Below, in pieces: positions 36,485 through 45,408 of a stretch of DNA of 64,000 bases (positions are counted from its first letter, which is position 1; every line of letters begins with the position of its first letter). The stretch covers positions 2,108,001 through 2,172,000 of the forward strand of contig NZ_CP034593.1 of NCBI RefSeq assembly GCF_003971195.1, read 5' to 3'. A program made the position numbers and the translations under genes. The notes below the pieces were generated by a model that worked only from the letters and a program-made list of their open reading frames with translations, had not been told where the DNA came from and did not search any database. Source of the DNA: Flaviflexus ciconiae (GTDB taxonomy: Bacteria > Actinomycetota > Actinomycetes > Actinomycetales > Actinomycetaceae).

Positions 36485-37804
36485 ATGCGCACTGCTGCAG
36501 CCATTATCCTGACCGCTATGCCCGAAGAGGCAGCCCCCTTCCTTGAGAAGGCAGGCGAGAACCAGCGGGTTGGGGAACTCAATACACCCTCAACTTTCAA
36601 GGCCTGGTTCCTTGATCTCGCATCCCCCCGTGTCCTCCTCGTCCAGACCGGAATCGGTCAGACCGCTGCCGCCAGTGCCCTCACATGGGCCCTCGGTCAA
36701 GTCTCCACCCAGGATGTTTTCATCTCCGGAACCGCCGGCGGCCTCCACACCACCATTAATGTCGGCGATATCGTCATCGGCTCCGAATATCGGTACGGCA
36801 TGGCCGATGCAACCGCATTCGGATACGAGTTCGGCCAGGTCCCAGGCCAGCCACCAGCCTTTGAAGGCTCCTCCCGGGTTGCCGAAGTTCTTGAGATCCT
36901 CGAGGTCAACAAGGACCGTATTCGGCAGGGCCTCATGCTGTCCTCCGATAGCTTTGTCACCGCGAAGAACGTCGACGCAGTCCGCGAAGCCTTCCCCGAA
37001 GCTCTGTCGACCGACATGGAATCCACGCCCCTCGCGCAGATCTGCCAGGCCTACGGAACCAGCTTCACCGCCGTTCGGGCCATTTCTGACCTGTGCGGCC
37101 CGGCTGCCGACCAGGATTTCCACATGGAAGTCGATAAGGCCGCGGCCCTCGCCGCCGAAACAACAACCGCCATCATTTCCCTCCTCCGCGGGGGCAGCAA
37201 GCCGGATCGTCGCCGCCGACAGTTCGGTCTCGATGCTCTCTACGCGGCTCTGTACACGATGATTGCCGTCAACAAGGAGCTTGAACCGGCTGATGCCACC
37301 GGGCTCGACCTTGACCTGTCCGACCTGTCCCGGGATTTGTACGAGGAGCAGGTGACAGGCTTTGCCGGTCTTGTTGCCGCAGGCAAAGAATATGTTGCCG
37401 CACACCCGGACAGCCGGATCACATCCCAGCGTTACGACGCCCTGAGAGCCGAAATACTGAAGGACCTTAACCTCACGGGTGGCCGGGGCAGGCAGACATG
37501 GCCACCGACCTCGCAGACCATCATGAAACGCTTCGACGGCTACTGGAATAACGCAATGACGGCGATTGGGCTGAAGGGTGCCAGCGGCCGCCGCCGCGGC
37601 GGCCTGCGTTACTCGGATGAGGACTACCGCGAAGCAATCCGGCTCTACCACCAGGCCGTTAGCGAGCAGCGGAAGCACCCCTCCTACTCCGGATATCAGA
37701 CGTGGCTCTCAACGCAGGACAAGACATACCCCTCCGGTGCGTCTATCCGACAGCATTTCGGTACCTGGGCCGATGCGATCCTCAGCCTGTACGAGGAAAA
37801 CTAA
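36485..37804 (+). CDS. mtnN: MTA/SAH nucleosidase with C-terminal homing-endonuclease-associated-type repeats
   Basis: 439 residues, against about 230-235 for ordinary MtnN. Residues 1-235 hold all nucleosidase motifs: AMPEEAAPF (Glu14/15), GIGQTAAASA, SGTAGGL, SSDSFV, DMESTPLAQIC (Glu179) and RAISDLCGP (Asp202). Residues about 290-363 and 376-435 look like two tandem helical repeats, each ending in a P-S/T-x-x-I-x-x-F-x-W-x-x-A pattern (PPTSQTIMKRFDGYWNNAM; SGASIRQHFGTWADAI). These resemble the homing endonuclease-associated repeat (HNH_repeat family). The extension is in frame, open and codon-balanced, so the fusion looks genuine. It supplies S-ribosylhomocysteine to LuxS. Confidence 0.85.
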   Translation: MRTAAAIILTAMPEEAAPFLEKAGENQRVGELNTPSTFKAWFLDLASPRVLLVQTGIGQTAAASALTWALGQVSTQDVFISGTAGGLHTTINVGDIVIGSEYRYGMADATAFGYEFGQVPGQPPAFEGSSRVAEVLEILEVNKDRIRQGLMLSSDSFVTAKNVDAVREAFPEALSTDMESTPLAQICQAYGTSFTAVRAISDLCGPAADQDFHMEVDKAAALAAETTTAIISLLRGGSKPDRRRRQFGLDALYAALYTMIAVNKELEPADATGLDLDLSDLSRDLYEEQVTGFAGLVAAGKEYVAAHPDSRITSQRYDALRAEILKDLNLTGGRGRQTWPPTSQTIMKRFDGYWNNAMTAIGLKGASGRRRGGLRYSDEDYREAIRLYHQAVSEQRKHPSYSGYQTWLSTQDKTYPSGASIRQHFGTWADAILSLYEEN

Positions 37805-37881
37805 CCCAGTATCCCAAGCGTCTACGAAAGAATTTGCCAGGCACTGCAAACCATCATTGGGGAGTGCCGGGCAGATCTTTG

Positions 37882-37904
37882 CCAGTAACTCTCCGCGTTA
37901 CTGG
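37882..37904 (+). terminator. terminator downstream of luxS-mtnN
   Basis: CCAGTAAC pairs with GTTACTGG across a 7-base loop and is followed by GAATCTTTGTAAATC. A second possible hairpin (GGCACT with AGTGCC) lies about 40 bases upstream. Confidence 0.65.
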
Positions 37905-37943
37905 GAATCTTTGTAAATCTAGATTCTCAATAATTCTCGATTC

Positions 37944-39167
37944 TCAGCGCTGGTGGGGCGCGTTAGCCCTGAAGAGGGCCGACACCTCGTCCGCCAGCGG
38001 GAATGTTCCCGGCTCGTACACGCACAGTGGCTCTTCGGCATAAATGTTGCCGGTCGAATTGTAGGCCCGGGAACGCGAACCGCCGCAAACTGTGTTGTAT
38101 TCGCAGCGGCCACACTTACCTTCAAGGAAGTCGGGGCGGCGGATCCCGGTGAACAACTCCGAGTTCCGGTAGATATCAACGATCGAGGAGTCGCGAACGT
38201 TTCCTGCCGGGACCTCGAGGAACCCGGACGGAGTTACCTGACCGACATGGTTAATGAAAACGAAGCCGTTACCAGAGGATACGTTGATCGGGGGCCTGCG
38301 GCGCCTGCCACCATCAAGCAGGCCAAGGGACTCACTCTTCTCGCGCAATGCCTGGTAGAGCGGACCGAGTTTCATTGCTTCGACAGGGTCGATCCCTGCC
38401 TCTGCAAGAACGTGACGCTGGATTGACACCCGACGGAAGTGGTGGCCCTCGGTTGTTTTGACCGGAATCGTTTCTCCCATGTCGTAGAAGACGTTCAGAA
38501 CATCCTCGCATTCCTGGGCATTGAGAGCACCCAGGTCCACGCCGCGGCCGGTGGGCACCAGGAGGAAACCGGACCAGGTCATGACCCCAAGATCCTTGAC
38601 CAGTTTCGCAATGTCAGGAAGCTCCATGACGTTATGGCGGGCAACAACCGAGTTCAGCTGCACCTTCATGCCGAGCTCCCGGGCCGCCTCCCATCCACCA
38701 ATCGTGTTCTCGTACGTTCCGGGGATCTGACGGAAGCCGTCATGGCTCTCAATCGTTGCACCATCCAGCGATAGCGAAATGACGTTAACACCCGCGTCCT
38801 GAAGGCGCTTCAGCGACTCCCTGTTGAGTTTCTTTGTGCCCGACGGGGACACGGCAACGTGGAGTCCCATATCGACTCCGCGCTTCGCGATCTCGAACAG
38901 GTCGTCCCGCTCAAAGCAGTCGCCACCGGAAATGATGAAAATCGGGGCGGGCTTACCGAAGGAGAGGACCTCCTTCATGAGGTTCGTTGCCTCATCCGTT
39001 GTCAGCTCGAAAGGATTACGCCCCGGGGCCGCCTCGGCCCGGCAGTGCCGACAGGCTAGCTGGCATGCCCGTGTTGCCTCCCAGATGACAATCATGGGTT
39101 GCAACGCGGGATCGTGTCGGCGGACGCGGACGGGACGCTGGGTTCGCGAAGAGGGTGCAAGGGTCAT
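37944..39167 (-). CDS. radical SAM/SPASM domain protein (TIGR04053-like)
   Basis: 407 residues. The radical SAM cluster motif is CQLACRHC (CxxxCxxC). The SPASM-like C-terminus has CGRCEYNTVCGG plus a further Cys (LCVYEPG), binding auxiliary Fe-S clusters. IISGGDCFERDD is the expected GG(D/E) strand. The overall architecture matches the TIGR04053 family, whose substrate is not established. No peptide precursor ORF is recognisable nearby. It lies 47 bp downstream of the LLM oxidoreductase on the same strand. Confidence 0.9.
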   Translation of the reverse strand: MTLAPSSRTQRPVRVRRHDPALQPMIVIWEATRACQLACRHCRAEAAPGRNPFELTTDEATNLMKEVLSFGKPAPIFIISGGDCFERDDLFEIAKRGVDMGLHVAVSPSGTKKLNRESLKRLQDAGVNVISLSLDGATIESHDGFRQIPGTYENTIGGWEAARELGMKVQLNSVVARHNVMELPDIAKLVKDLGVMTWSGFLLVPTGRGVDLGALNAQECEDVLNVFYDMGETIPVKTTEGHHFRRVSIQRHVLAEAGIDPVEAMKLGPLYQALREKSESLGLLDGGRRRRPPINVSSGNGFVFINHVGQVTPSGFLEVPAGNVRDSSIVDIYRNSELFTGIRRPDFLEGKCGRCEYNTVCGGSRSRAYNSTGNIYAEEPLCVYEPGTFPLADEVSALFRANAPHQR

Positions 39168-39214
39168 AAAACCATAATGACCGGAAGAAATCGGAGTAGG
39201 AGGGCCGAACGTCC

Positions 39215-40264
39215 CTAGTTATTCCATTCCTTGGCAAGATCGGTGAGAGCCTTCTCGCGAACTGCGGGGTCAAAGGCGTAGCAGCTCACGATGACCTCAT
39301 CGAGGGAGAAAGCCTCAACAAACTCATTGATCTTCTGGGCAACCGTGTCGGGAGTGCCAATGATATGGGTGGGGTCAATGCCTGGATTGCTCCAGGTTTC
39401 CACCATGTCCCAGGTTGGCTCCTGGAGTGGGCCCGTGGCACCGAAACGGAGTTGTCCCTGCATCTTCTTATGCGTCGTTGCCTGATACTGGGCTTCCCGC
39501 TCAGTTTCGGCAACCATGATGTTCACTCCCGCCATGACGGTCGGCTTCTCCACCTGGGCGGTGTCTGCATCGGCCTTGAACCGGCTGCGGTAGGTCTGGA
39601 GGGCTGCCGACATCTGCTGCGGCGCAAAGTGGGAGGCAAAGGAGAAAGGAAGCCCGAGCTCTGCCGCGACGTGAGCGCCTCCCGTAGACGATCCCAGCAT
39701 CCACAGCGGCACGTTTGTGCCCTCGCCGGGAATGGCACGAACGGTGCGGTGGAAGCGGGAGGGGCTCACGGATAGGCCAAGAACGGATGCCTGTGCACCG
39801 GACACTCCTTCATCAACTCCAACGGAGTCGGAACCGGAGAAGAAGTTCGTAAGTTTAAGGACATCAGCCGCGAAATCGTTGAGATCGGAGCCGCCCCTGC
39901 GCAGTTCAGCTGCCGTCACCGGGTCCGTTCCCGGGGCTCTGCCCAGGCCAAGGTCGACCCGGTCGCCGTAGATCGTTGCGAGAGTGCCGTAATACTCGGC
40001 CACCATAAGCGGAGCATGGTTAGGGAGCATGACTCCACCGGACCCCACCCTGATTGTCGAGGTATGCTCTGCGGCCCTGCCGAGGAGCAGCGCCGTTGCG
40101 GAGGACATGAACGTCGCTGAGCCGTGGTGCTCCGCCATCCAATATCTGTTGTATCCGGACTGCTCCACAGTCTGCGCAAGCCTCAGGGAATCATCGAGAG
40201 CCTGCTTCCTTGTACGGCCAGTCGACGTAGGAGCGAGGTCAAGGACACTTAAGGGAACAGTCAT
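39215..40264 (-). CDS. LLM-class flavin-dependent oxidoreductase
   Basis: 349 residues from the ATG at 40264 (TVPLSVLDLAPTSTGRT), the standard start of this luciferase-like family 1 group. The frame is open further to 40492 but the extension lacks protein character. GYNRYWMAEHHG, LGLGRAPGTDPVTAAELR and LWMLGSSTGGAHVAAELG are family motifs. It uses FMNH2 or F420; the substrate is unknown. It lies between ptrB and the radical SAM gene. Confidence 0.92.
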   Translation of the reverse strand: MTVPLSVLDLAPTSTGRTRKQALDDSLRLAQTVEQSGYNRYWMAEHHGSATFMSSATALLLGRAAEHTSTIRVGSGGVMLPNHAPLMVAEYYGTLATIYGDRVDLGLGRAPGTDPVTAAELRRGGSDLNDFAADVLKLTNFFSGSDSVGVDEGVSGAQASVLGLSVSPSRFHRTVRAIPGEGTNVPLWMLGSSTGGAHVAAELGLPFSFASHFAPQQMSAALQTYRSRFKADADTAQVEKPTVMAGVNIMVAETEREAQYQATTHKKMQGQLRFGATGPLQEPTWDMVETWSNPGIDPTHIIGTPDTVAQKINEFVEAFSLDEVIVSCYAFDPAVREKALTDLAKEWNN

Positions 40265-40313
40265 AACCCTTACTCTCCTCGGCCCCGCCCCTGACGGCAA
40301 GTTCCTGATGCTA

Positions 40314-42398
40314 CTAGCGAACCCCGAGCTGGTCGAGCACGAAGGCTCTGCGCAGGGCCTGGTCCTCCCAAAGGTTGTAGCGCCCCGAACGTCCTCCGTG
40401 GCCCGCCACCATCTCAGTTTTGAGGAGGATCGGCCGCTCCTCACCGTTCGTAGCCGTTTCCTGAAGCTTTGCAATCCACTTCGCGGGCTCAACGTAGAAG
40501 ACCCGGGTGTCGTTCAGCGACGTGGTCGCAAGGATAGCCGGGTACTCCTTCTCCTCGACGTTCTCATATGGGGAATAGCCTTTCATGTACTCGTATACCT
40601 GCGCATCGTGGTACGGGTCGCCCCACTCTTCCCATTCGCCCACCGTTAGCGGCAGCGAGGGATCAAGGATTGTTGTCAGCGCATCAACGAATGGGACAAC
40701 GGCAAGGATGGCACGGAAACGGTCCCCTCCCATGTTCGCCACGGCACCGACGAGGAGGCCACCAGCGCTCCCGCCCTCACCGGCAAGCCGGTCCTTATCG
40801 ACCCATCCGGAGTCGCGCAGAAAGTCAGCGCAGGCAATGAAGTCCGTGAACGTGTTCTTCTTGTTCAGCATCTTGCCTTCGTCGTACCAGGCCCGCCCCA
40901 TATCGCCGCCGCCACGAATGTGGGCAATGGCGTAGACAACGCCGCGATCAAGGAGGGAAATAATCGACGGCCCAAACCCGGGGTCGCTCGAGATCTCGTA
41001 CGATCCGTACCCGTACAGCAGGCCGGGGTTCGTACCATCCGGCTCGACACCCTTCCGGTAGGCAAGGGTCAGGGGAATCCGTGTTCCGTCCTCTGCCCGC
41101 GCCCATTCCCTTCTTGTCTCGTACCGGGACCGATCATAGTTCGGAACTTCCTTCTCCTTGAGCAGCGTGGTCGTTCCATCCACCACAGAGTAGGAGTAAA
41201 CGGAGGGTGGCTGAATGAGAGAGGTCAGGCTGTAGTCGAAGGAATCGGCCTCATACTCGGCGTTATTCGCCAGTTCGATCGTCGACAGCTCAGCACCCGG
41301 GAGCACATATGCCCCACTCCATGCGCCGTCGTTGCGGGGAATGATCCGCAACTGGGTTTGCCCACCGGAACGCATCGATACCACCGCATAAGATGCGAAG
41401 GCGGAGACGCCTTCGACTCGTTCACCGGGTTCGGCCACAAGGAGCGGCTGCCAGCTTTCGGGCTCGGAAGTCCCGATCGGTGCTGTGGCAACCTCGAAAT
41501 CTTGACGGTGCAGGTTGTGGACGATCAGGAGCTCGTCACCAGCAGGTTCAACCGAGTAGTCCAGGCCCTCGCGCCTAGTTGAGACAAGAATCTGTTCGGC
41601 ACCAGCCTCGGCTTTCATGATCCGCACCTCGGAAGTGAGGCGCGACTGCGAATGGAGGATCAGCCATTCGCCATCCCGCGAAATTTCGGGGTAGACCGTG
41701 TACTTCTCATCCTCTTCCTCAAAAACGAGGACATCGGTGGCCGGGTCCGCCCCGAGCTCATGGGACCACACCTGGTAGGCACGCCAGGCTTCGTCCACTC
41801 GGCCGTAGAACAGGTGGGTCGAGTCCTTCGACCACTCCATGCCGTACCCGGCGCCAACAACGCTCTCATCGACAACTTCACCGGTCGCAATATTGGAAAT
41901 ACGGAGGGTGAACCGTTCGTCACCGGAGACATCGATACCAAGGGCAACGTACTGACCATCGGGTGACACCGCATAGCCGGCCGCGGAGAAGAATTCCTTC
42001 CCTTCGGCAAGCTCGTTCTGATCAAAGAGGAGCTGTTCGCCCTCGGTTACGTGATCCGGGTTGGGGCGGGTTTCGCTCGCCACGCGGTGATAGGAACTGT
42101 AGGCCTTGCCTTCGTAGGTGCGAGCAAAGTACCACCAGCCATCCTTCGCATAGGGAACCGAGGTATCGGTTTCCTTCGTGCGGGACTTGATCTCCGAAAC
42201 AATGTCTTTCTGGAGTTGCTCGGTGGGTCGGAGGATCGCCTCCGTGTAGGCGTTCTGCGCGTGGAGGTAGTCGAGAACCTCCTGGTCTTCCTTGTCCCTC
42301 ATCCACTCGTAGGGATCCGTGAAAGTATCCCCGTGAAATGTGCGATGTACAGGCACCTTCTTGGGTGCGGGTGGCTGGGCTGCTGGTGGCGTAGTCAT
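40314..42398 (-). CDS. ptrB: oligopeptidase B (S9 prolyl oligopeptidase family)
   Basis: 694 residues from the ATG at 42398. The N-terminal beta-propeller begins with DPYEWMRDKEDQEVLDYL, and the alpha/beta-hydrolase domain carries the triad: Ser in GEGGSAGGLL, Asp in SLNDTRV and His in AGHGGRSG. It cleaves short peptides after basic residues. Spacing of 49 bp to the LLM gene and 32 bp from the DUF3152 gene suggests one transcript of four genes. Confidence 0.94.
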   Translation of the reverse strand: MTTPPAAQPPAPKKVPVHRTFHGDTFTDPYEWMRDKEDQEVLDYLHAQNAYTEAILRPTEQLQKDIVSEIKSRTKETDTSVPYAKDGWWYFARTYEGKAYSSYHRVASETRPNPDHVTEGEQLLFDQNELAEGKEFFSAAGYAVSPDGQYVALGIDVSGDERFTLRISNIATGEVVDESVVGAGYGMEWSKDSTHLFYGRVDEAWRAYQVWSHELGADPATDVLVFEEEDEKYTVYPEISRDGEWLILHSQSRLTSEVRIMKAEAGAEQILVSTRREGLDYSVEPAGDELLIVHNLHRQDFEVATAPIGTSEPESWQPLLVAEPGERVEGVSAFASYAVVSMRSGGQTQLRIIPRNDGAWSGAYVLPGAELSTIELANNAEYEADSFDYSLTSLIQPPSVYSYSVVDGTTTLLKEKEVPNYDRSRYETRREWARAEDGTRIPLTLAYRKGVEPDGTNPGLLYGYGSYEISSDPGFGPSIISLLDRGVVYAIAHIRGGGDMGRAWYDEGKMLNKKNTFTDFIACADFLRDSGWVDKDRLAGEGGSAGGLLVGAVANMGGDRFRAILAVVPFVDALTTILDPSLPLTVGEWEEWGDPYHDAQVYEYMKGYSPYENVEEKEYPAILATTSLNDTRVFYVEPAKWIAKLQETATNGEERPILLKTEMVAGHGGRSGRYNLWEDQALRRAFVLDQLGVR

Positions 42399-42430
42399 AC
42401 CCCCTAGGTTAAGCGATCGGGGCCCCTTAC

Positions 42431-43126
42431 TTACGCACCAGCGGGCCATCCATTCGGCTCGCACTGACGCAAATCAAGGGTCTGTTGCATCATGACCGGA
42501 GCAGTGCCATCAGGGTTACATTCTTCGACGTGCCCGTGGCCAAGAAAATGGCCCACTTCATGGTTAACGAGGTAGGTGCGGTATTCCTCGAGACTACCGC
42601 CAGCCTCGAGGAAATCCTCCGTCGCCTCGGCCCAGCGGTCAACGTTCAAAACAACATCGGAGCCGGTGCGGCACGAGGTGTACCCCATCGTGTTCAGCGG
42701 GGCGCACAGCTCATCGACAGTATCCGGTGTCGCCAAGCGAATGGCGACCTCCGCATCATCCGGTTCAACTAGCTCAAAGGCAACAGAACCGTCCGCTCCC
42801 CACCCGCGATCGTCGTTGAGGGTGTTGACGACGATTCCGGCAAACAGCTCCGTATCAACGGAAATATCGGACTCGGTAACAACGGCAACGCTCACGGTAC
42901 GATCCGCCTCGGGGATCTCGTCATCGACTCGATCTCCACTCGCAACCGTGAACTCACCGGAGCCGCTGTCCGGCTGGTCAACCGAGTCCAGCCCGCCGAG
43001 GCTCTCGCCGACTTTGGAGGCAGCACCGATCTCGGACTCGGCGCCGAGAGCAACTCCGGGCGCGAGAATGATCCCGGCGGCGAGAACACCCGCCCCGAGT
43101 TTTATTACAGTTTGGTAACGATGCAC
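42431..43126 (-). CDS. secreted DUF3152 metalloprotease-like protein
   Basis: 231 residues with an N-terminal signal sequence (about residues 8-29, ending GVALGAES). The C-terminal half has HEVGHFLGHGH, a zincin motif HExxHxxGHxH, then VMMQQT, CEPNGWP, matching DUF3152. NTMGYTSCRTG and DVVLNVDRW are typical preceding elements. The zinc site suggests a protease, but no substrate is known. It heads the ptrB unit and is divergent from the DsbA-like gene. Confidence 0.88.
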   Translation of the reverse strand: MHRYQTVIKLGAGVLAAGIILAPGVALGAESEIGAASKVGESLGGLDSVDQPDSGSGEFTVASGDRVDDEIPEADRTVSVAVVTESDISVDTELFAGIVVNTLNDDRGWGADGSVAFELVEPDDAEVAIRLATPDTVDELCAPLNTMGYTSCRTGSDVVLNVDRWAEATEDFLEAGGSLEEYRTYLVNHEVGHFLGHGHVEECNPDGTAPVMMQQTLDLRQCEPNGWPAGA

Positions 43127-43310
43127 GGTTCGATACTACCTAGTTGCCATCCCCCTCGGTCAAGGGCTGCGTTCACAAAACCCAGTGTTTACCCAGGGCT
43201 GGCGTGAGCCAGCAGTCAAACACATGCCGTATAGTCGCTGCCCCGTCAGCTCCAGAGTGCAACGAAACCCGGACACCGGGGGTCCAAGCCTCGGGTGATA
43301 TAAGAGCTGT

Positions 43311-43949
43311 ATGAGTTCACGCGTCGTCGTCCACGTCTGGACAACCCTGTCATCGCCCCAGTCACTCCTTGGGCTCCTCAATTTGCGTGAGGCAGCAGCC
43401 GGGAAGAATGTGGCCATTGAACATCACGCTTTTATCCCAAAAACACCTGACGAAACCGATCCGGAAGCCATTAAAGCCTTGGAGGACCACGGTGTGACAG
43501 TCAGCGGAGCGCCAGTGGACGATACTGGCCACGCCCAAGAAATGGTTTATGCGGCAAAGGAACAGGGCTCCACGCCCGAGGAGGCCGCTGAGCTTGGGTT
43601 AGCTATGGCAGAGAGGTTGCACCGGGCCGCCCTTGAGGACGGGAAGGACATTTCCGCCACCGATGTTCTCATCACAATTGCCCAGGAAGCTGGGCTTGAT
43701 CTCGAGAATGTTCGTGCGGGCTTAGATGAGGGTCGCTGGACCAAGCTGGTTGAGAATGACTGCAAGGATGGGGAGCGCATAAGGATGGAGAAAGCTCCGT
43801 TCCTCATTGCCGCCGGTATGTTCCTTCTCGAAGGACCCCAGGATGCTCAGGCGATGTCGTCCGTCCTGAAACGAGCAGGTGCTGAACTGACCGACCGGGT
43901 GAAGGCAGCCGCGGAAGAGGCGCAAGAGCTCTTCGGATATCAGGGCTAA
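43311..43949 (+). CDS. DsbA-family (FrnE-like) thioredoxin-fold protein lacking CxxC
   Basis: 212 residues. The fold resembles the DsbA/2-hydroxychromene isomerase group: an N-terminal strand VVVHVWTTLSSPQSLLGL, an inserted helical domain (GLAMAERLHRAALEDGKDI, LITIAQEAGLDLENV) and a C-terminal APFLIAAGMFLLEGPQDAQ strand-helix end. The usual WCPWC redox site is replaced by TTLSSPQS, so it cannot act as a dithiol oxidoreductase. The start is ATG at 43311. Confidence 0.78.
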   Translation: MSSRVVVHVWTTLSSPQSLLGLLNLREAAAGKNVAIEHHAFIPKTPDETDPEAIKALEDHGVTVSGAPVDDTGHAQEMVYAAKEQGSTPEEAAELGLAMAERLHRAALEDGKDISATDVLITIAQEAGLDLENVRAGLDEGRWTKLVENDCKDGERIRMEKAPFLIAAGMFLLEGPQDAQAMSSVLKRAGAELTDRVKAAAEEAQELFGYQG

Positions 43950-43962
43950 GCCCCGGGCCTAC

Positions 43963-44865
43963 CTACTGGCGGTCACGTTCCTTAACAGCGAGGCGGTCCG
44001 CTTCTTCATTGCCAGCATCCCCGTCGTGCCCGCGCACCCAGTCGATCCGGGTCTTGGCCTCGCGGGCTTCATAGGCTTCGAGGAGCTTCGCAACAAGTTC
44101 CTGGTTGGCGACGGGCTTACCATCGGCCTTCTTCCAGCCCTTCCTCCGCCATCCCGGCGCCCACTTCGTCACGACATTGATGACGTACTGGGAGTCGGCG
44201 CGGAGCAGGAGTGTCCTCTTCGGGTCCGCGTGGCGGAGGGCTTCGAGCATAGCGGTGAGCTCCATAATGTTGTTCGTTGTGCGCTTCGCACCACCGGAGC
44301 CACTTTCTCCCATGATCTCGTCAACCCACGCCCATCCGCCCGGCCCCGGATTCCCGGAACACGCACCGTCCGTTGCGATAACCTGGTCGAAGCCGTACTT
44401 GTCGGCTCCCGGCACGTAGGGTGTTGACGCATGATCCCGGTCTGCACCATTCCCGTGCTTGCCTGCGTCGGGAGTCTGCCCCGGGGCAGGCTCTGCCGGT
44501 GCAGAGCCTTCGGCTATTCCTCGGACCTGTGCGCGGGCGCGTGCCCGGTCGATAGCGGATACGGGTTCTGCCGCAGAATCGGCCTCGTCTTCGCCGAAGA
44601 GCATCTCGGATGGAATCCGAGGTTCGGCCGGAGCTTTTTCCAGGCCGGTTGCAGCTAGCAAGGTGATGACGTCCGGATGCCAGAGGATGCCGCTCGTCGA
44701 GTAGTCGTTCGACTCGATAGCGAGGTCGTGCCGCAGTGCCATTTCGGAAGCTTCTGCGCCAACCCCGATAAGGCCCAGCTGGTCAAGGTGTCGGACCACG
44801 GTCTGCGGGTCCGTTCCGCACATCATTGCGATATCTGAGGCAGCGAGCCATTCCATCCGTGTCAT
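43963..44865 (-). CDS. rnhA: ribonuclease HI with N-terminal extension
   Basis: 300 residues. The C-terminal ~140 residues are RNase HI: TDGACSGNPGPGGWAW (Asp), NIMELTAMLEAL (Glu), LLRADSQYVINVV (Asp) and GNEEADRLAVKE (Asp), with DWVRGHDGD. The N-terminal ~155 residues begin with a helical winged-helix-like piece (ASDIAMMCGTDPQTVVRHLDQLG), then a Pro/Glu/Ala-rich linker. The ATG at 44865 is chosen because a longer GTG start at 44904 would lie in the rplI terminator stem. Confidence 0.9.
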   Translation of the reverse strand: MTRMEWLAASDIAMMCGTDPQTVVRHLDQLGLIGVGAEASEMALRHDLAIESNDYSTSGILWHPDVITLLAATGLEKAPAEPRIPSEMLFGEDEADSAAEPVSAIDRARARAQVRGIAEGSAPAEPAPGQTPDAGKHGNGADRDHASTPYVPGADKYGFDQVIATDGACSGNPGPGGWAWVDEIMGESGSGGAKRTTNNIMELTAMLEALRHADPKRTLLLRADSQYVINVVTKWAPGWRRKGWKKADGKPVANQELVAKLLEAYEAREAKTRIDWVRGHDGDAGNEEADRLAVKERDRQ

Positions 44866-44904
44866 GTCTTCAAGGCTACCGGGAAAGTCTGCCGCAAAAC
44901 GCAC

Positions 44905-44929
44905 AGCACCCGCCGGTTGGGCGGGTGCT
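44905..44929 (-). terminator. terminator of the rpsF-ssb-rpsR-rplI operon
   Basis: A 10-bp perfect stem (AGCACCCGCC with GGCGGGTGCT) around a 5-base loop lies 17 bp after the rplI stop on the minus strand. A TTTT run follows shortly after. Confidence 0.88.
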
Positions 44930-44946
44930 GATGCGTGATGTTTCGC

Positions 44947-45396
44947 TTATTCAGAGACGACCGAAACGGGGACGGTGACGGTAACGTCCGAGTGTAGACG
45001 GATGTCCACGCGGTAGTCGCCGACCGACTTGATCGGGTTCTGAACGAGGACCTTGCGGCGGTCAATGTTCTCGCCGGTTGCCTCCTGGGCAGCCTGTGCA
45101 ATGTCTGCAGCGGTGACGGCACCAAAGAGACGGCCGGACTTGCCGGTGCGGACCGTGAGGGTCAGCGAGGTCTCTTCCAGCTTGTCGCGCAGGGTCTGGG
45201 CCTCTTCGACGGTAGCGATGTCGCGCTTGCGGCGAGCCTGCTCCATCTGGTCGATCTGCTTCTGAGCGCCCTTGGTCCAACGGGTTGCGTAGCCGCGGGG
45301 CAGAAGGTAGTTGCGGGCGTACCCGTCCTTCACCTCGACGACATCGCCCGGAACGCCGAGGCGGTCGACCTCATGGGTCAGAATGAGCTTAGCCAT
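44947..45396 (-). CDS. rplI: 50S ribosomal protein L9
   Basis: 149 residues, normal size. The N-terminal KLILTHEVDRLGVPGDVVEVKDGYARNYL is the L9 signature (shown in part), and the C-terminal domain follows after the long helix (AQTLRDKLEETSLTL). It is the last gene of the conserved rpsF-ssb-rpsR-rplI operon. Confidence 0.98.
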   Translation of the reverse strand: MAKLILTHEVDRLGVPGDVVEVKDGYARNYLLPRGYATRWTKGAQKQIDQMEQARRKRDIATVEEAQTLRDKLEETSLTLTVRTGKSGRLFGAVTAADIAQAAQEATGENIDRRKVLVQNPIKSVGDYRVDIRLHSDVTVTVPVSVVSE

Positions 45397-45408
45397 GATG
45401 GTGCCTCC

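Noticed and set aside
40265..40492. 76-codon N-terminal extension of the LLM oxidoreductase
   Set aside because: It antisense-overlaps ptrB and lacks protein character; the ATG at 40264 begins the standard family start.
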